Below, piece by piece: positions 11,631 to 23,464 of a stretch of 64,000 nucleotides of DNA; positions within the stretch are counted from its first letter, which is position 1; the number at the start of each line of letters is the position of its first letter. The translations under genes were made by a program, and so were the position numbers. Under the pieces are notes generated by a model. That model made no database searches, was not told the DNA's origin, and saw only the letters and a list, made by a program, of their open reading frames with translations. This stretch comes from Ectobius pallidus (taxonomy: Eukaryota > Arthropoda > Insecta > Blattodea > Ectobiidae). The stretch is taken from NCBI GenBank assembly GCA_964059195.1, contig CAXKWD010000001.1, positions 157,964,532 through 158,028,531 of the forward strand. Direction: 5' to 3'.

Positions 11631-12131
11631 CAGTGATGGGAAAAGTACAAAAAGAAAGTAATTGGGCTGAATTGCAATTACCCGAGAGACATTTTACTTA
11701 ATTACAATTACAAATTACTTAAAAAAAAGTAATCAGTAAAACTACAATTACATTTACAATTACTTTACAAAATGGCAGTGCCTAAAAATTCCTTGTTTTT
11801 GGTTTGTTTTGGGAACAAGCCCAAATGATTAAAGAACAAACAAAAAAACATATCATTGAGAATGTTTTTGGAAACACTGAGTAACTTTTTGTTAATATTA
11901 ACTTTAATTTGGATATTAGTTGCAAAAACAGTAATGATGACGATATAGCAAGCGAGAATGATACTAATACTAACGACTACTAAATTGTAACAATTACAAT
12001 TTTATTTCCAGAAGTAAATTGCAAGTAGAAATTACATTTTTTAAAAAAAGTATTGATTACAAGTAAATGGGACCAAAAAAGGAATTGTTACTGTAATCCG
12101 ATTACTTTTACTCAATTACTTCCCATCATTG
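11631..12131. mobile_element. MITE, 501 bp, probably hAT-type
   Basis: The left end is CAGTGATGGGAAAAGTA. The right end TTACTTCCCATCATTG is its imperfect complement. The 8-bp flanks (TATATATA and TGTATATA) differ at one position, consistent with hAT insertion into a TA repeat. The subterminal regions are dense in AATTAC/GTAATT motifs on both sides, as in other members of this broad MITE type. There is no coding capacity. Confidence 0.7.
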
Positions 12132-13249
12132 TGTATATATATATATATGTTCTTATATCATATATTCATTCATAATGATTATAAATTTAAAAATTTTAGT
12201 AGAATCTCTAGCGCTGTAGGCTACTTCATTTAACAGCTAGAGAAAAATTGTGCTGAGCCCGAAATGAAATCTGAGACCTTCTGACTTAAGTGCAAAATTT
12301 GTTTTATGATGTATCGGAAAGCATCATGCTAACAATTAAAGAAATCTGTACTTTCATTTTTACAGATGAACGTTGGCTGATAGAGAGATTGAGACTGGGG
12401 TATGCATAATTAGAAAAGGAGGTGTAATGTGGGTATATAAGTTGTGTGAGAATGATTCAGTGTTCGGGAAACCAGAGCTTTTATTCAAGCAACCCGCCAC
12501 TTGCAGCACTGCACTGAATGAATAACAAATCACCAGCTTTTCCCTCTCCTTATGATCTTGCACAAAACCCCAGAATGGGTGTATCTGTAGCTTTATAGTC
12601 ACTGTGAGGATAGCAACGATTTTTGCTAGTGTTTGATATTAATCATCCAAGTTAAAACATTTGTGAATCAAAGCCAGACGAAAGGCTAAAAAAACTAGAT
12701 GAAATAGTGTACTCACTTAATACAGTTCATCACATGTTGCAGTATATTCCAATATTTATGGGGGAAATACGAATTCCAGCACTAAAACTAAATGAAGTTT
12801 AATTTTTTTCGCAGCTACCATTGAGTAAAGTGAGTCATTCACCCTGTAATTGGATATGTTCAGTACATACTAATTGTATTTTAGTGCCAAATACAATCTT
12901 TCAGCTTTCCCTACAGGGGGGATTACCAGACAGACAAAGCATACTCTCCATATATTATAACAGTTTACAACATTGACTTGCATAAACATTTTCAGATAAA
13001 AGATATAAATGTATCAAGCGTGTACAAATAACATTGTGAAATAATATTCTAGGTTTTGGTAAGCATTATATGGTCTATATGGTCTTTTAAGATCGAAATG
13101 GAACCTTCTATGACGACAATGATAGTCTGTAACAAAGGCTGTTCTTGATGTCAAACCTTTTCGTAAATTCTTCAGATTTATTAATCTTTAACTACCTCAA
13201 GTGATAATAGCTTCAACAACAATAATCAACTTTTTTTTTAAATTTGCAG
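12132..13249. other. No recognisable feature
   Basis: No gene or named repeat. A T-run and ATTTGCAG at 13,231-13,249 form a good 3' splice site leading into the next entry. Confidence 0.45.
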
Positions 13250-13527
13250 AATTAAAAAGCCAGAATTTTAAAAGAATATCGGCATATATGAAACGAAAAT
13301 ACGATCGGAATGGAAGGAAACGGCAATCAGAAGAAAAGCTGGATCAAGGAGTACCCATAAAGTTCTCGAAATCCAGCATTCGAAGGAAAGAGAGGGAGCA
13401 CCGAAGAAGATTAGCGGAGGAGACAAATTCAACATTAGGCAAGTTCAACTGGCAGTATGCACATCGGACTGGTTCCCTCAACCATCGGGGAAAATTCGAT
13501 TTGTGCTTGTGTGAAAGTGAGCAATGA
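13250..13527 (+). CDS. Candidate exon encoding a basic, charged peptide
   Basis: An eight-base-plus T tract and TTTGCAG precede 13,250, a textbook insect acceptor. The downstream frame is open for 92 codons to a TGA at 13,525-13,527. It encodes a Lys/Arg/Glu-rich segment, including IRRKEREHRRRLAEETN at about residues 47-63. The first ATG is at 13,288 (MKRKYDRNGRKRQ). The block is GC-richer than its surroundings, which favours coding or exapted origin. It starts in phase 1, the same phase as the repeat exon at 47,330. I recognise no family. It could be a terminal exon, a decayed transposon ORF or chance. Confidence 0.25.
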
Positions 13528-13667
13528 AGACGATGTAGTGCATGGAGAGAGAGGATGGTCTTAGCTCCGTGGAAAAACAAAGAGCCCGCCAGAGACCACC
13601 AGGCGCAGCATCGATGGCGAGATAGTATCGGAATTCGTCAAACGCTCCAAAGTCTCTTATATAATTA

Positions 13668-14590
13668 CTAGCTTAAACGGCCCGGCGTCACCCGGGTTTT
13701 TTATTTTGTAATTGGAAATTAACTTATGAAGGACTTTAGATTTTTAAATTCTAGGTCTAATATAGGTATTTATAATTGGAAATAGGAAGAACGACTTATC
13801 ACACTCAAACCATTCCCTCAGAAAACGCTTGATATAGCTTTTTATGGCTCATAGAGGATGTAGAATTCTTCATCCCATCGCTTGTACAGTACACGGCAAG
13901 CCTGGTAGGGGTTCAAATAAGAAGAAACAGAAATTCAGGTAACATAAAATTGTATTATAGTGGCTGAAAATTTTGTTTCTCACTCTCATGTTACCATAAA
14001 ACTGTTTTGGGAATGAAATTAAACAGAAATACAATATCACTTTCATACATCTCTTCCCAAAACATATTACCTTACCTCGTATTGTTTTCTCTATTTCCAG
14101 GCTAGAGGAAGTTATGTGACTGCATTATTTTCGTGGATTTCATTCTGTGATATAATAATATATATATTACCATACCTCGTATTGTTTTCTCTATGTCCAG
14201 GGTAAAGAAAGTTATGTGACTGCATTATTTTCGTGGATATTGATAGTTCTCTCATTTGTCAAATTTATTCTACTTTCATTTTCTTTCCAAACCCATCTGA
14301 GACCCACTGGCAACAATATGTTTTAATGTCAAATGTGATTTGGATTGGACAATTCTGTGTAAAAAGGGAATAAGTATTCTCAAAAATATTTGATTTTTGG
14401 CATTTAAAATCAAAATTTTTCAAAACCCTTTCTTATTGAGCACCTACATTATGAAACGAAGGTACTGTCAAAATTCCAAGTCTCTACCTATTATAGTTTA
14501 GGCTGTACGTTGATTCTCTGTCAGTCAGTCAGTCAGTCAGTCAGTCAGTCAGTCATTCAGTCAGGACAAGGCCTCTTATATATATATAGA
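13668..14590 (+). repeat. Long interspersed repeat B, copy 1
   Basis: It begins CTAGCTTAAACGGCCCGGCG and ends with a (CAGT)n run (about 14,519-14,558), a GGACAAGGCCTCTTATATATA tail and AGAGA. It aligns along its whole length with 45,515-46,356. A minus-strand 3' fragment lies at 25.8 kb. This copy carries an extra internal tandem duplication of about 100 bp (units starting near 14,066 and 14,166, each with a TGTTTTCTCTAT and GTTATGTGACTGCATT core). The CCCGG-CGTC-CCCGG head and CAGT/CAGA tail are typical of arthropod retroposon-like repeats. The class is not assigned. Confidence 0.75.
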
Positions 14591-14834
14591 GAGAAATATC
14601 TATTTTTTAGCCATAATCGTCATAATATAGACCTTTTAAGTTATTTCCCTTTCCCTCCCGCATGTCCTCTTCTGTTGGTCACTCCTAATCGTATATGGCG
14701 GAAATTTTCCAACTTTCAGCCAGATCGTGATCTAAAAGAAAGTGAGCGGGCGGGTTGGACTAAATCACTCGTCAAAACAGCATATCCTCTCTACAGAACG
14801 AGGCATAACGACATGTGTGTAATTTTAGGTGTTT

Positions 14835-15475
14835 TATTAAGACTATCCCACTCATATTCCGCATGTTTGATATTGAGCAATAACGTTTAGCAATTCCTCG
14901 GATATAGCCTAGACCAATCACGGCCGTTTATCTTACAATATGCCTGTAGGAATCGCGAGGAGGCCGTTTTATCGGGGTAAAATCGTCTGCTCGTTACTAG
15001 GCATGTAAGTATCAGTGTGCAGTGACTGCTGCCACTAAGCAGCACGAAAACAGATTATTTTATACAATATAACTTGTTTGGAAATTGAAATAATATAAAT
15101 GTACATTGATTAAAACACAATTTCAATTCGGTTCAACCCCGTTGGTGTGCTTTGATTCTTTTCTGCTGTTAACTTACCTGAATGAAGTTAATTTTGTCTT
15201 ATAAGCACTATTGATAGTACTGTCACAACATTCATGGATGGTTGATTCATAGTATGCCGTGATCTCGTAACTTTTAGTTTTATTTTTATACAATTAATCA
15301 CGAAAGTAATTATTATTTGTAGCCTATAATCCGTTACATTTTTAGGCTATTCATAGAACAGTCTTAATAAATCAAACTCGAGTTGACGAGTTACATCAGA
15401 TAAATTCGCTCCTGCTGCGCAGTCGCGAATCTATCGATAAACTCGTCAACTCTCGTGGGATTACCTATGAGAATC
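14835..15475 (+). repeat. Repeat family A, longest plus-strand copy
   Basis: It starts near CACTCATATTCCGCATG and runs through GGAAATTGAAATAATATAAA and ATGGTTGATTCATAGTATG. It ends with a near-palindrome (GAGTTGACGAGTTACATC and GATAAACTCGTCAACTC) around 15,378-15,452. The inverted 3' end suggests a DNA element or foldback end. No target duplication was identified. Confidence 0.65.
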
Positions 15476-17129
15476 TTGTTTTAAAGTATGAGACCTTCTT
15501 CATTGGACTTTGTTTCTGATAAATACGGTACTATGAATGTACAAAGTGACTCTATAGTAACATTCCTTTATTATATTATGTAGCAATTGTTAAATTGCAG
15601 GACATTAAAAATTTATACCACATTTTCTTGCACAGCAATAGAATATGTTGATATATCACTTTTCAGTTCATTACAAAGTGATTCTAAAACGGATTCAAAT
15701 AAATGTTTAATTAGTGTGATTAATTTAGTTTGTTTCAATGTAGAGTTATTTTTATAACAACTGAATCACTGCAGTGAATTACTCAATCAGTATATGTAAC
15801 CACGGTCATTAGCAATTAATTGCTACACAATGTTATTCTGTGCTAACAAAGTTTGCCTGTCGCTGAGTTTCACCTTTTCATCATATTTAAAAAAAAATGT
15901 TTTGTTGATGACGTAATTTCCTGTTCGAGATAACCTTTGCTCCGTATTTGTACGGTGTTTATTAATATTAATTTGCATACAACTTTGTTTTCGAACAAAC
16001 AGACCTTTCGTTTGCATCGCCACGGGCCTGGAGGGCATCCAAATTCAAGCGTCATGAAATAAAACACAACGCGCCGTTGTTATTTATTACTTCAAGCTTA
16101 CATAAAATGTAGGCGTAACTACAGTGAAATACGTCCTCTGCAGAAAAATGACAGCGTTAATCGAGTTTACTGTAGTTTAATGTAAAATATTAAATGCTCG
16201 ATTAAGGTATATGTACACCCAAAAAACCAAAAAAATTCTGAAAAATTGAAATTTTTTTAAACGACATATTAAATAGACAGTTCTTTTCTCTTTAATTTGA
16301 TACATTAATTTTTAAATTCTGCCTGCTAGTTCCTTAGTTAGAACCCTTTGTCTAAGAAGAGTCATTTTGCCATGCTCCTTAGCCATATATCAAATTTCAG
16401 TATATTAATTCTTCCCTTTCTGCTACAAGTTCTCATACTGACTATTAGTTGACACTAATACACTAAGTAAGTGGAGCCATGCTGGGGTAAGAGTGAACTG
16501 TTTGAATTTCGTATTTTCAAGTGTTTTCCATGCGTTTCGATGCAAGGTTTGCTTTCTTTTCACTTTCCCGTAAGTAGGAAATCGCTTGGTATTCAATTGT
16601 TTCACTCATCACAATTCTTCTATAAATTAACATATCAAAGTGATTTTGGTGTCATTTTAAAGCTTGAAATGTTTTATAGTGCTTGACATTGAGGCATTTT
16701 TTTATATGAATATTCTACAGTGTTCTGAGTTTTTGTTTATAATGATGTGAACAAAAAAATATTTTCAGTTTATATAAATCTATGTAAGAATTTAAAATCT
16801 TAAGTGAAAAAACTAAATGTCAGGCACTAGAGTATTATTCTATCTACAAAATAGTGCAAATTTTGTGTTTCTATATTTCATGGTTTTGAAGTAGGCTTAA
16901 TCATGTTTCAGGTTAAAAGTCTAAATGTTCAAGAAAACAATTTTTATAAACACATTATGAACAATTACAAAACATTTTTCTTTTGAAATGTCTTAATATA
17001 CAGCTGTATAATATATATATATATATATATATAAATTTAAAGCCCTGATACTTAAAAATAAAAATTTCATACTTAAAGGTATGCATAATAGTTCAAGTTT
17101 CTGTATTTATTAGAATCACAATATTTTGG
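15476..17129. other. Gene-free stretch with an (AT)n microsatellite
   Basis: No gene recognised. An uninterrupted (AT)n run lies at 17,008-17,033. The remainder is AT-rich without an assigned repeat family. Confidence 0.5.
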
Positions 17130-17230
17130 AACATAACTTGTTTGGAAATTGAAATAATATAAATGTCCATTGATTAAATACGCAGTTTCGATTCAGTGCA
17201 AGCCAGTTCGTGTGCTTTTTCTGCTTGAGA
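17130..17230 (+). repeat. Repeat family A, short fragment
   Basis: It contains the family A core ATAACTTGTTTGGAAATTGA and the following AATAATATAAATG block, then diverges. Confidence 0.6.
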
Positions 17231-18405
17231 AATTATTTGGTCAGTAAACCACTTAACTTTTATTCACTTCTGACCTCAGTTCTCTCAAATATATTGCCCC
17301 GTCACTTATAACAACAGAAGACAGAGGGTCGAAATTTGTAGTCATAGTGCTAGTGCTGAAACATGGGTCTACAAAAGACATGTATATACTATATATAATC
17401 AGTAGCTTTAGACAGATGCTATATTATTTGTATTTTTCTCGAAGTAAAATGAAATGTTTCATTCTGTTCTAGGTAAGCTAAATGGCCAATGAGGGAACTT
17501 TACAATAATCCGGTTGCACATTTATTTTTGATCTTCAATGGTAAGTGAATTGATATTGCACATTTTTAAGTCTACTCCATTCTTGAAATAACTGATGAGA
17601 GAATGAGAGAAGCAACACCAAAAAGGAAAAGTTTAACAATTTGAGGAAGATGCTCCAAAGGTTAAAAAAATAAAAAATAATAAAAAATATATATAAAAAA
17701 ATAAAAATAGTTTAAAACGAATAGCAAGATAATTTTTCACTTTCCTAACTCGGAGTTACTTTGTCTAGTCTTCTAGCGGGTTCGTTGAACACCCTCACCT
17801 TCAGAGTCAGAATCGAACACGCAGAGCTCTGATCACAAGGCATAGTTTGGGCTGCTACGAGTGACGCTAGCCCATAATTTGTAGTTTACGTACAATAATG
17901 GATAAATTACCAATAAGCTTAAAATTCGATTACTAAACAATGTCACAGTGACGTAAAATAACTGAATTATGAGGAGTTTCTAATTTGCACACCATAACAC
18001 AATAGTTTTATATTAAAGTAAAGTAATTACGCTGTTATTGTATGCAATGTAACGCTTTAAATTCAACACTTCCGACTGTTGGCATAGTTTAGGGTAGGTA
18101 AACACGACCCTTTTATTTATTTTTACTTTTTCCCTACCAAATTGCTATAAATAGAGGACTTATTATATTATAACCTGAAATTCAGTCATAAGTTATCACC
18201 AAAAGTACGGTATGACTGGAAAGGCAAAACAAGAAGCCTGGTTTGAACATGCTCAGTAGCAATATAAGCTTGTGGAGTAGCTTCGAAGCGGCATTCTCGC
18301 ATAGGTCTCATCTGATCAGTTATACCACGTTTAATACGTAAGATTCTGTTAAAGAATATTATAATTTCGCGCCGGACTGCATAGAAAACAGTTAACAATG
18401 ATTAC
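17231..18405. other. No clear feature; possible degenerate SINE head
   Basis: Around 17,790-17,880 the minus strand has a weak box A/box B-like arrangement (a TTCGATTC core) that may be an old tRNA-derived SINE. The evidence is too weak to call. Otherwise AT-rich with A-runs near 17,670. Confidence 0.35.
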
Positions 18406-18407
18406 TA

Positions 18408-18785
18408 CAGTGAGTCCCACGCAAGAGTTGGCCAATCATGCGGGTTTCTGCGTCGCGGCGGGCACAGCTCCAACTCCCAAGCGATCGGGTGAAATCTCTG
18501 CGCAAATAAACCCGCGATCGGTGGTTCAGGTTCTCACATTTCCAGCTGGAATTACAATGAAAATAACACGTACCTCATCACAAAAGATGTCGGAAATGTC
18601 CTCTTGCATTTACACAACACTGGCACCTTTTTAAGAAATTTTCTTTCACGCGCATAAGTTCAGCTTCCGAGACAGAGTTAATTTCTCTTGTGATATTGTC
18701 TTTAAGTTCTTCTAACAGTATGTGACTATTATTTCTGGGGAAACTTGAAGAATAAAGCGTATAGGTCAATTTCTTATACATTAGA
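18408..18785 (-). mobile_element. Tc1/mariner-like element end with transposase C-terminus
   Basis: The terminal sequence CAGTGAGTCCCACGCAAGAG is preceded by TA (18,406-18,407), the mariner-type target. On the minus strand 18,781-18,578 encodes a decayed transposase tail, including EELKDNITREINSVSEAEL and RCQCCVNARGHFRHLL. This matches the usual mariner-like ending (R...C....G.HF.HLL). The rest of the transposase and the other terminus are absent. The same terminus builds the foldback elements at 34.6 and 41.5 kb. Confidence 0.75.
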
Positions 18786-20213
18786 ATAATTTTGCATGTG
18801 TATCGTACACTATTTTTCTGATAGCCGTTAATATTTGTGAAATAATTATGAATATTAAATTTTTTCTAATGAATTACTTACCCTGGGCCACATTGGAGAA
18901 TCGATCTGTCCTGTCATATCAACATATACAATTGCACATATGCAGGCAGAGGTTTTTGATTTTGTGGTTCATGGCTATCAATATAAGGGTGGTCGATCAT
19001 AAGCGCCAGAGTAAGGACAAAAGATTACTTAAGTGGCAATTTAAATGGCAAAAGCGACAACATTAGTTTGCTTAAAGCGCTATTGTGAGAAACAAGGGGA
19101 ATGGGAAAACATATAGAAATGTAAATTTAGCAACATAACTGCGAAAGTAGGCTAATTCTATTCACACATTGCCTATTAAGATTAAAGTAGCATTAAATAA
19201 ATCGATTGTACTCATATGTAGAACCTAGGCATAGAGCCATTTATTCCGCTTTCTTGTTGTTGGACATTTTTCTGACCTACAAGTCATCGTCAGCAAAAAT
19301 ATTAATTGAAATGCAGAACTTTTATTAATAACCGAAATTACAGAATACTTCTTAATAAGAACAATAATAATCAGGGGCTAATGAAATTAATTCCACAAAC
19401 GATTTGCTATTGCTATTTTACGCTGGCGATTTAGTTATTTTGCTATTGGCGCTTATCCTGGTCCTCATAAATAGTCCACCGATATAAGGAATGGAATCCA
19501 CAACGCTTTTCAGCTACCAAGTATGACAATTTTTTCTACCACCGTAAGAAATTTAACATTTAAAAAGTGGTAATGAATTTTTATATTTTCAACTTTTATA
19601 CTGGATCTACTTAATAATCATATACAGTGTTCTGAACTAAGATGTGATTAAAACAAAAGTTCGTTATAATGGATTTTTAGCATTACTGCGACAATGTGCT
19701 ATGTTTACTTGTCTTGTATTATATTTTTTTATTCAAGCAGTCTAAAAGCATTTTTTCTTCGCCTATATCATGTATGCTTAAAGTGTTTGCTGCTTCTCAT
19801 TTTCAGTTTAGAGTCTAGAGTGTTTATATTTTTTCCCTACCAATCCCAGGGATTGTGCCCAGTTTTTGCTATTATGAGAACATAAACCGAAGAAGTGAAA
19901 TCTAAGACAGGCACGTGGAAGTGTGACACAGTTGTGGGTGTTCAATTATTAACGGGAACTGTAGGTCCTGCCGTTAACACGAGATGTCACGACGGCAGTC
20001 GGACACCACCTGCCTCACAATTGAACTCGAGGAAGAGACTGGAAAGTACTCGTGCCATGAATTAAATTCAATAGCAATGCAGTCTTTAAAACAGAAATAA
20101 AAACGAAAAGACGCAATGCTATAAGAGAACGAAAACACTCATGACCAATATTATTAACAATTAATTTTCAGGTTTGCACCTGGGTGAGAGAAAGTCTGCA
20201 AAATACCGTTGAC
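18786..20213. other. No recognisable feature
   Basis: No gene. Short open frames are low-complexity. Confidence 0.45.
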
Positions 20214-21066
20214 CAGGGCCATATTTCATAAAAGTTACAATTTTACAGGTGACAGGTGACATAAAATTGTCTTACAGGTTTACATTTTGACAATTGTGTT
20301 TTTCATAAAAGCTGACAACTTTACATAAATGTCATGACAATTTTGTAGATTTGTATGACAATTTTACATATTGTTGTTTCTCAAAACTTTTGAGTTTACA
20401 GGTAAAAGTCTGACAAATATGTCAAATCTTAGGATACCTATCATTTATGAAACATTAATTTTTGCTGACATATTTACAAATTTACGAAAAATGTAGACTT
20501 GTCATTACAGAAGTGACAGGCAATCTTTCATATGTAGGCCAACAGAGTAGGTTATGTAAATGTGTGGCATAACTTGGCAAACTTTCTTGTGATTTAAACT
20601 TTGTTAATAAACTTGCTAAATTGTCTTGTTAATAATGAACACTAGTAGTAGTGATATTGGTAGTAGTGAAAGTGGTGAAGAAATAGACATGAAACCACCC
20701 AGTGTTTTTAGGCAATGGATTAACCTAACTTTCAATAATTTCAGTGACTTTGTGTTAAAAGAGAAATATAATTCAATTATTTTCTATAGTAATAATCGAT
20801 TGCTTAGGTATCATATTCGATGTTGAGACACGTATGTGAGAGCCATCTACAGTGTACTAAAGTAATCTTTAGGTTTGACATAAAACTGTCGCGTTTATGA
20901 AATGGGTTCTTTTAGTCTGACAATTTACATTAATTTGCCTGTAATGTAAGGAAAAGTTGTAATATTTATGAAAAATACAATTGTCGTGACATACTGACAA
21001 ATTTGTCAGACTTGACATAATTGTCGTATTTGTCACACCTGTAGAGTTTTATGAAATAGGGCCCTG
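20214..21066. mobile_element. DNA element, 853 bp, with terminal inverted repeats
   Basis: The left end CAGGGCCATATTTCATAAAA and the right end (complement CAGGGCCCTATTTCATAAAA) match at 19 of 20 positions. Subterminal zones are full of TGACA/TGTCA and TACAGGT motifs on both sides. No convincing target duplication is seen in the flanks, so the superfamily (hAT or PIF/Harbinger) is open. Inside, an ATG at 20,636 opens a 63-codon frame to 20,826 with a Ser/Glu-rich start and PPSVFRQWINLTFNNFSDFV. This could be the N-terminus of an internally deleted transposase. Confidence 0.75.
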
Positions 21067-21091
21067 GATGCAAGCGCAATAATTTGTTGCT

Positions 21092-21132
21092 GTTATTATT
21101 ATTACTTTTATTATTATTATTATTATTATTAC
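21092..21132. repeat. Interrupted (ATT)n microsatellite
   Basis: ATT units with one CTTTT interruption. Confidence 0.9.
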
Positions 21133-22369
21133 TAAACTTTTCTTTAAGAATTCAGGTCCTTTTAATACTTATAATCAAAATTGCCCTTAAGGATCAGGAA
21201 ATAGCTAAAATTTTAAGTTTGCGACCATACGGTGATGAAGACGGTGGTTTGTACAGTTAGTTTTTTTTGTAGTTACAGTTAGAAATTCAGCATGATCTAA
21301 TTTTGGGTAACATTTTTACCATCTATAACGTGACTTAAAAGCAATCTGATACATTTTTGCCAATCGGACCTTATTGTGTTACTAAAATATTACGAAGGAA
21401 AGTATTGGTTTCAATGAATGAAACTGTAATACTAATCAGTTTTGTAACTACATTAGCTTCACCAGTAGATGGCTTTCGAGTAACTGGGTTTACCTATGCC
21501 ATTCTTTCCTCTACAGGAAAATCAACTTAACGAATTGGTTCAGTAATGAAATCTTCCCCGGGGGTCCCGTGTGGGGAATATATCACTTAGCCAAGCTGAT
21601 ATGCCTCAATACTTTGGGGCAATGTTTTTAAATAAACTATTTATTAACTTTTTCACTGCTACTGACGTATAAATTCATTACTTAAAATCGTATCAAGGCA
21701 AAAATATGACTAATAGAAAAGTGATTCATGTAAAATGTGAGGTTTTTTATCCTTGTCCTGGGATTTTCCTTCATAGAGTTAGCTACTTCATTGACAGTTC
21801 CTCTTCAGTTTCAAAATTAATTCTCACTGAAGATTTACTTATATTAGAATATAAATTCAGTTCCGAAAGGGTTAAATTTTGTCCATATAGCTTTTAGATA
21901 GCTGCTATGCTCTGTTTCAAGCTACTGCCCCGTGTAGTTGGCGTACGGGGCAACGCAACAACGGTGTTGGGATGATGTAATATCACTAAATACTACTTGT
22001 CTATAGAGGACATTGCAATAATTTAAGGAATTATTCTTTTTTAAAACGCATAAAATAGAATGTATAATACTCATTAATCCTATAGATATAATTGCCATTG
22101 TACTAGCTAGAGAATATATAGTTTAACAAAAATAAATGCATCATTTCTACTCCATGTGACAGCTGACAATTCAGTCAAACACAAAAGGAAATTCAGTCAA
22201 ACACAAAGGGATGCACACATGAAAACATGTATTCTGCAGCTTTCTTACTACACTTAATAAAATTGATAAAATGCAGTCAGGCCTCATTTCTCAAACCACT
22301 AGGGGACCAGCGATGAACGATTATTTCGGCGTGATTAAAACGAAACTATATACGAGTCATTTTCCTCTG
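21133..22369. other. No recognisable feature
   Basis: A 63-codon open frame at 21,706-21,897 shows no motif. No gene or repeat assigned. Confidence 0.45.
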
Positions 22370-23262
22370 CAGATAAATCGGCAATGAATAAAATCAGGTA
22401 AACTGATGTAACAAAGTTCCAGAATGATTTTGTTTAATCAGTAAAGAGTTAATTATGAAATGCAGTGAATAAGTTATTTTTGTTACCGATTTCCGAGTTA
22501 AGCTGCAGATCGATTCATTAAGCAGGACTTAGGGAAGAAACACTGGCGAAGAACTCCACTTAATGTACATATAGACCTAATTGATTAACTTGATGAACGA
22601 AATAAACATCTGACTAGTTTGATAATCAATGTGTCATGGCTAACTATTGCAAATTCCAAAGCCGTAAAACGATATGTTGTCAGGATAACAGATTTGCATT
22701 TGTTAAATTCTTAATAATATATTACCATAAAATCGGCACTAAATTGGGCATTACTCCGATACCAGTCAACCGATTTTATCCAATATCAGTAGACGTCTTA
22801 CCATGGACATTATAAATGCGTATACCAAGTATCATGAAAATCCGATAAAGCGTAGGCCTATTTGAGTTACCGCGTCTTTAAAATATACACTAAATTAAGT
22901 TTTATTCCGGTACCGGTCACCAATTAGGTTCAAATTCAATAGGTTACTTCTCATGGACGTCATAAATGCGTATACCAAGTTTTATGAAAATCCGATAAAA
23001 CGTATTTGAGTTATGGCGCCTTTCTGGTATAATACTATTAAAATAGGCACTAAGTTGGGAATTACTCCGGTACCGGTGAACCGATTTCAATATCAATAGG
23101 GTTCTTCCCATGAACGTTATAAATGCATATACTAAATTTCATGAAAATCCGATAAAGCTTATTTGAGTTATGGCGCGTACAGACACACGGACAGACATTT
23201 TCCCGTCCCCCATACAATCTCATAAAGTACCATTCTGGCACTTAATAACATTCAAATCGACT
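22370..23262 (+). repeat. Modular interspersed repeat C, three-module copy
   Basis: The leading about 360 bp matches 51,990-52,310 (landmarks GTAAACTGATGTAA, ATTTCCGA and TTCCAAAGCCGTA). Three tandem modules of about 150-160 bp follow, starting at 22,735, 22,886 and 23,046. Each carries GGCACTAA, TACTCCGGTACCGGT, CATGGACGTTATAAATGCGT, ATGAAAATCCGATAAAG and TTTGAGTTATGGCGC. The copy ends with ACAGACACACGGACAGACA and CATTCTGGCACTTAATAA. The same family lies in reverse at 43.0 kb and, with one module, at 52.3 kb. The class is unknown. Confidence 0.8.
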
Positions 23263-23341
23263 TGCTAGAATTATTTCTGGGTGGTACTCCTTCACATTTC
23301 GCGAACATAGTCTATGACTGCCGGGAAACATATTAGGTAGG

Positions 23342-23464
23342 TGTCACCTAGGTTCACCGGACTTCGCCCCCTTCGACTTTTACGCATGGGGCTACTTAAG
23401 CATGGTGTACACTAGCAAGATGAATGACTTACCAGATTTAAGGATAATATCAGAGAAGTATTTC
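23342..23464 (+). pseudogene. Decayed Tc1/mariner-like transposase fragment
   Basis: The plus strand encodes SPDFAPFDFYAWGYL followed by VYTSKMNDLPDLRIISEKY. The pattern SPDL.P.DF..WGYLK..VY.....DL...I is a hallmark of the last catalytic block of Tc1/mariner-like (DDE/D) transposases common in insects. Only about 40 codons survive, with no flanking inverted repeats visible. The family is the same general type as the C-terminal fragment at 18.6 kb. Confidence 0.7.

Noticed and set aside
17790..17880. Minus-strand tRNA-like SINE head
   Set aside because: Box A is not convincing and box B is degenerate. Too weak to annotate as a feature.
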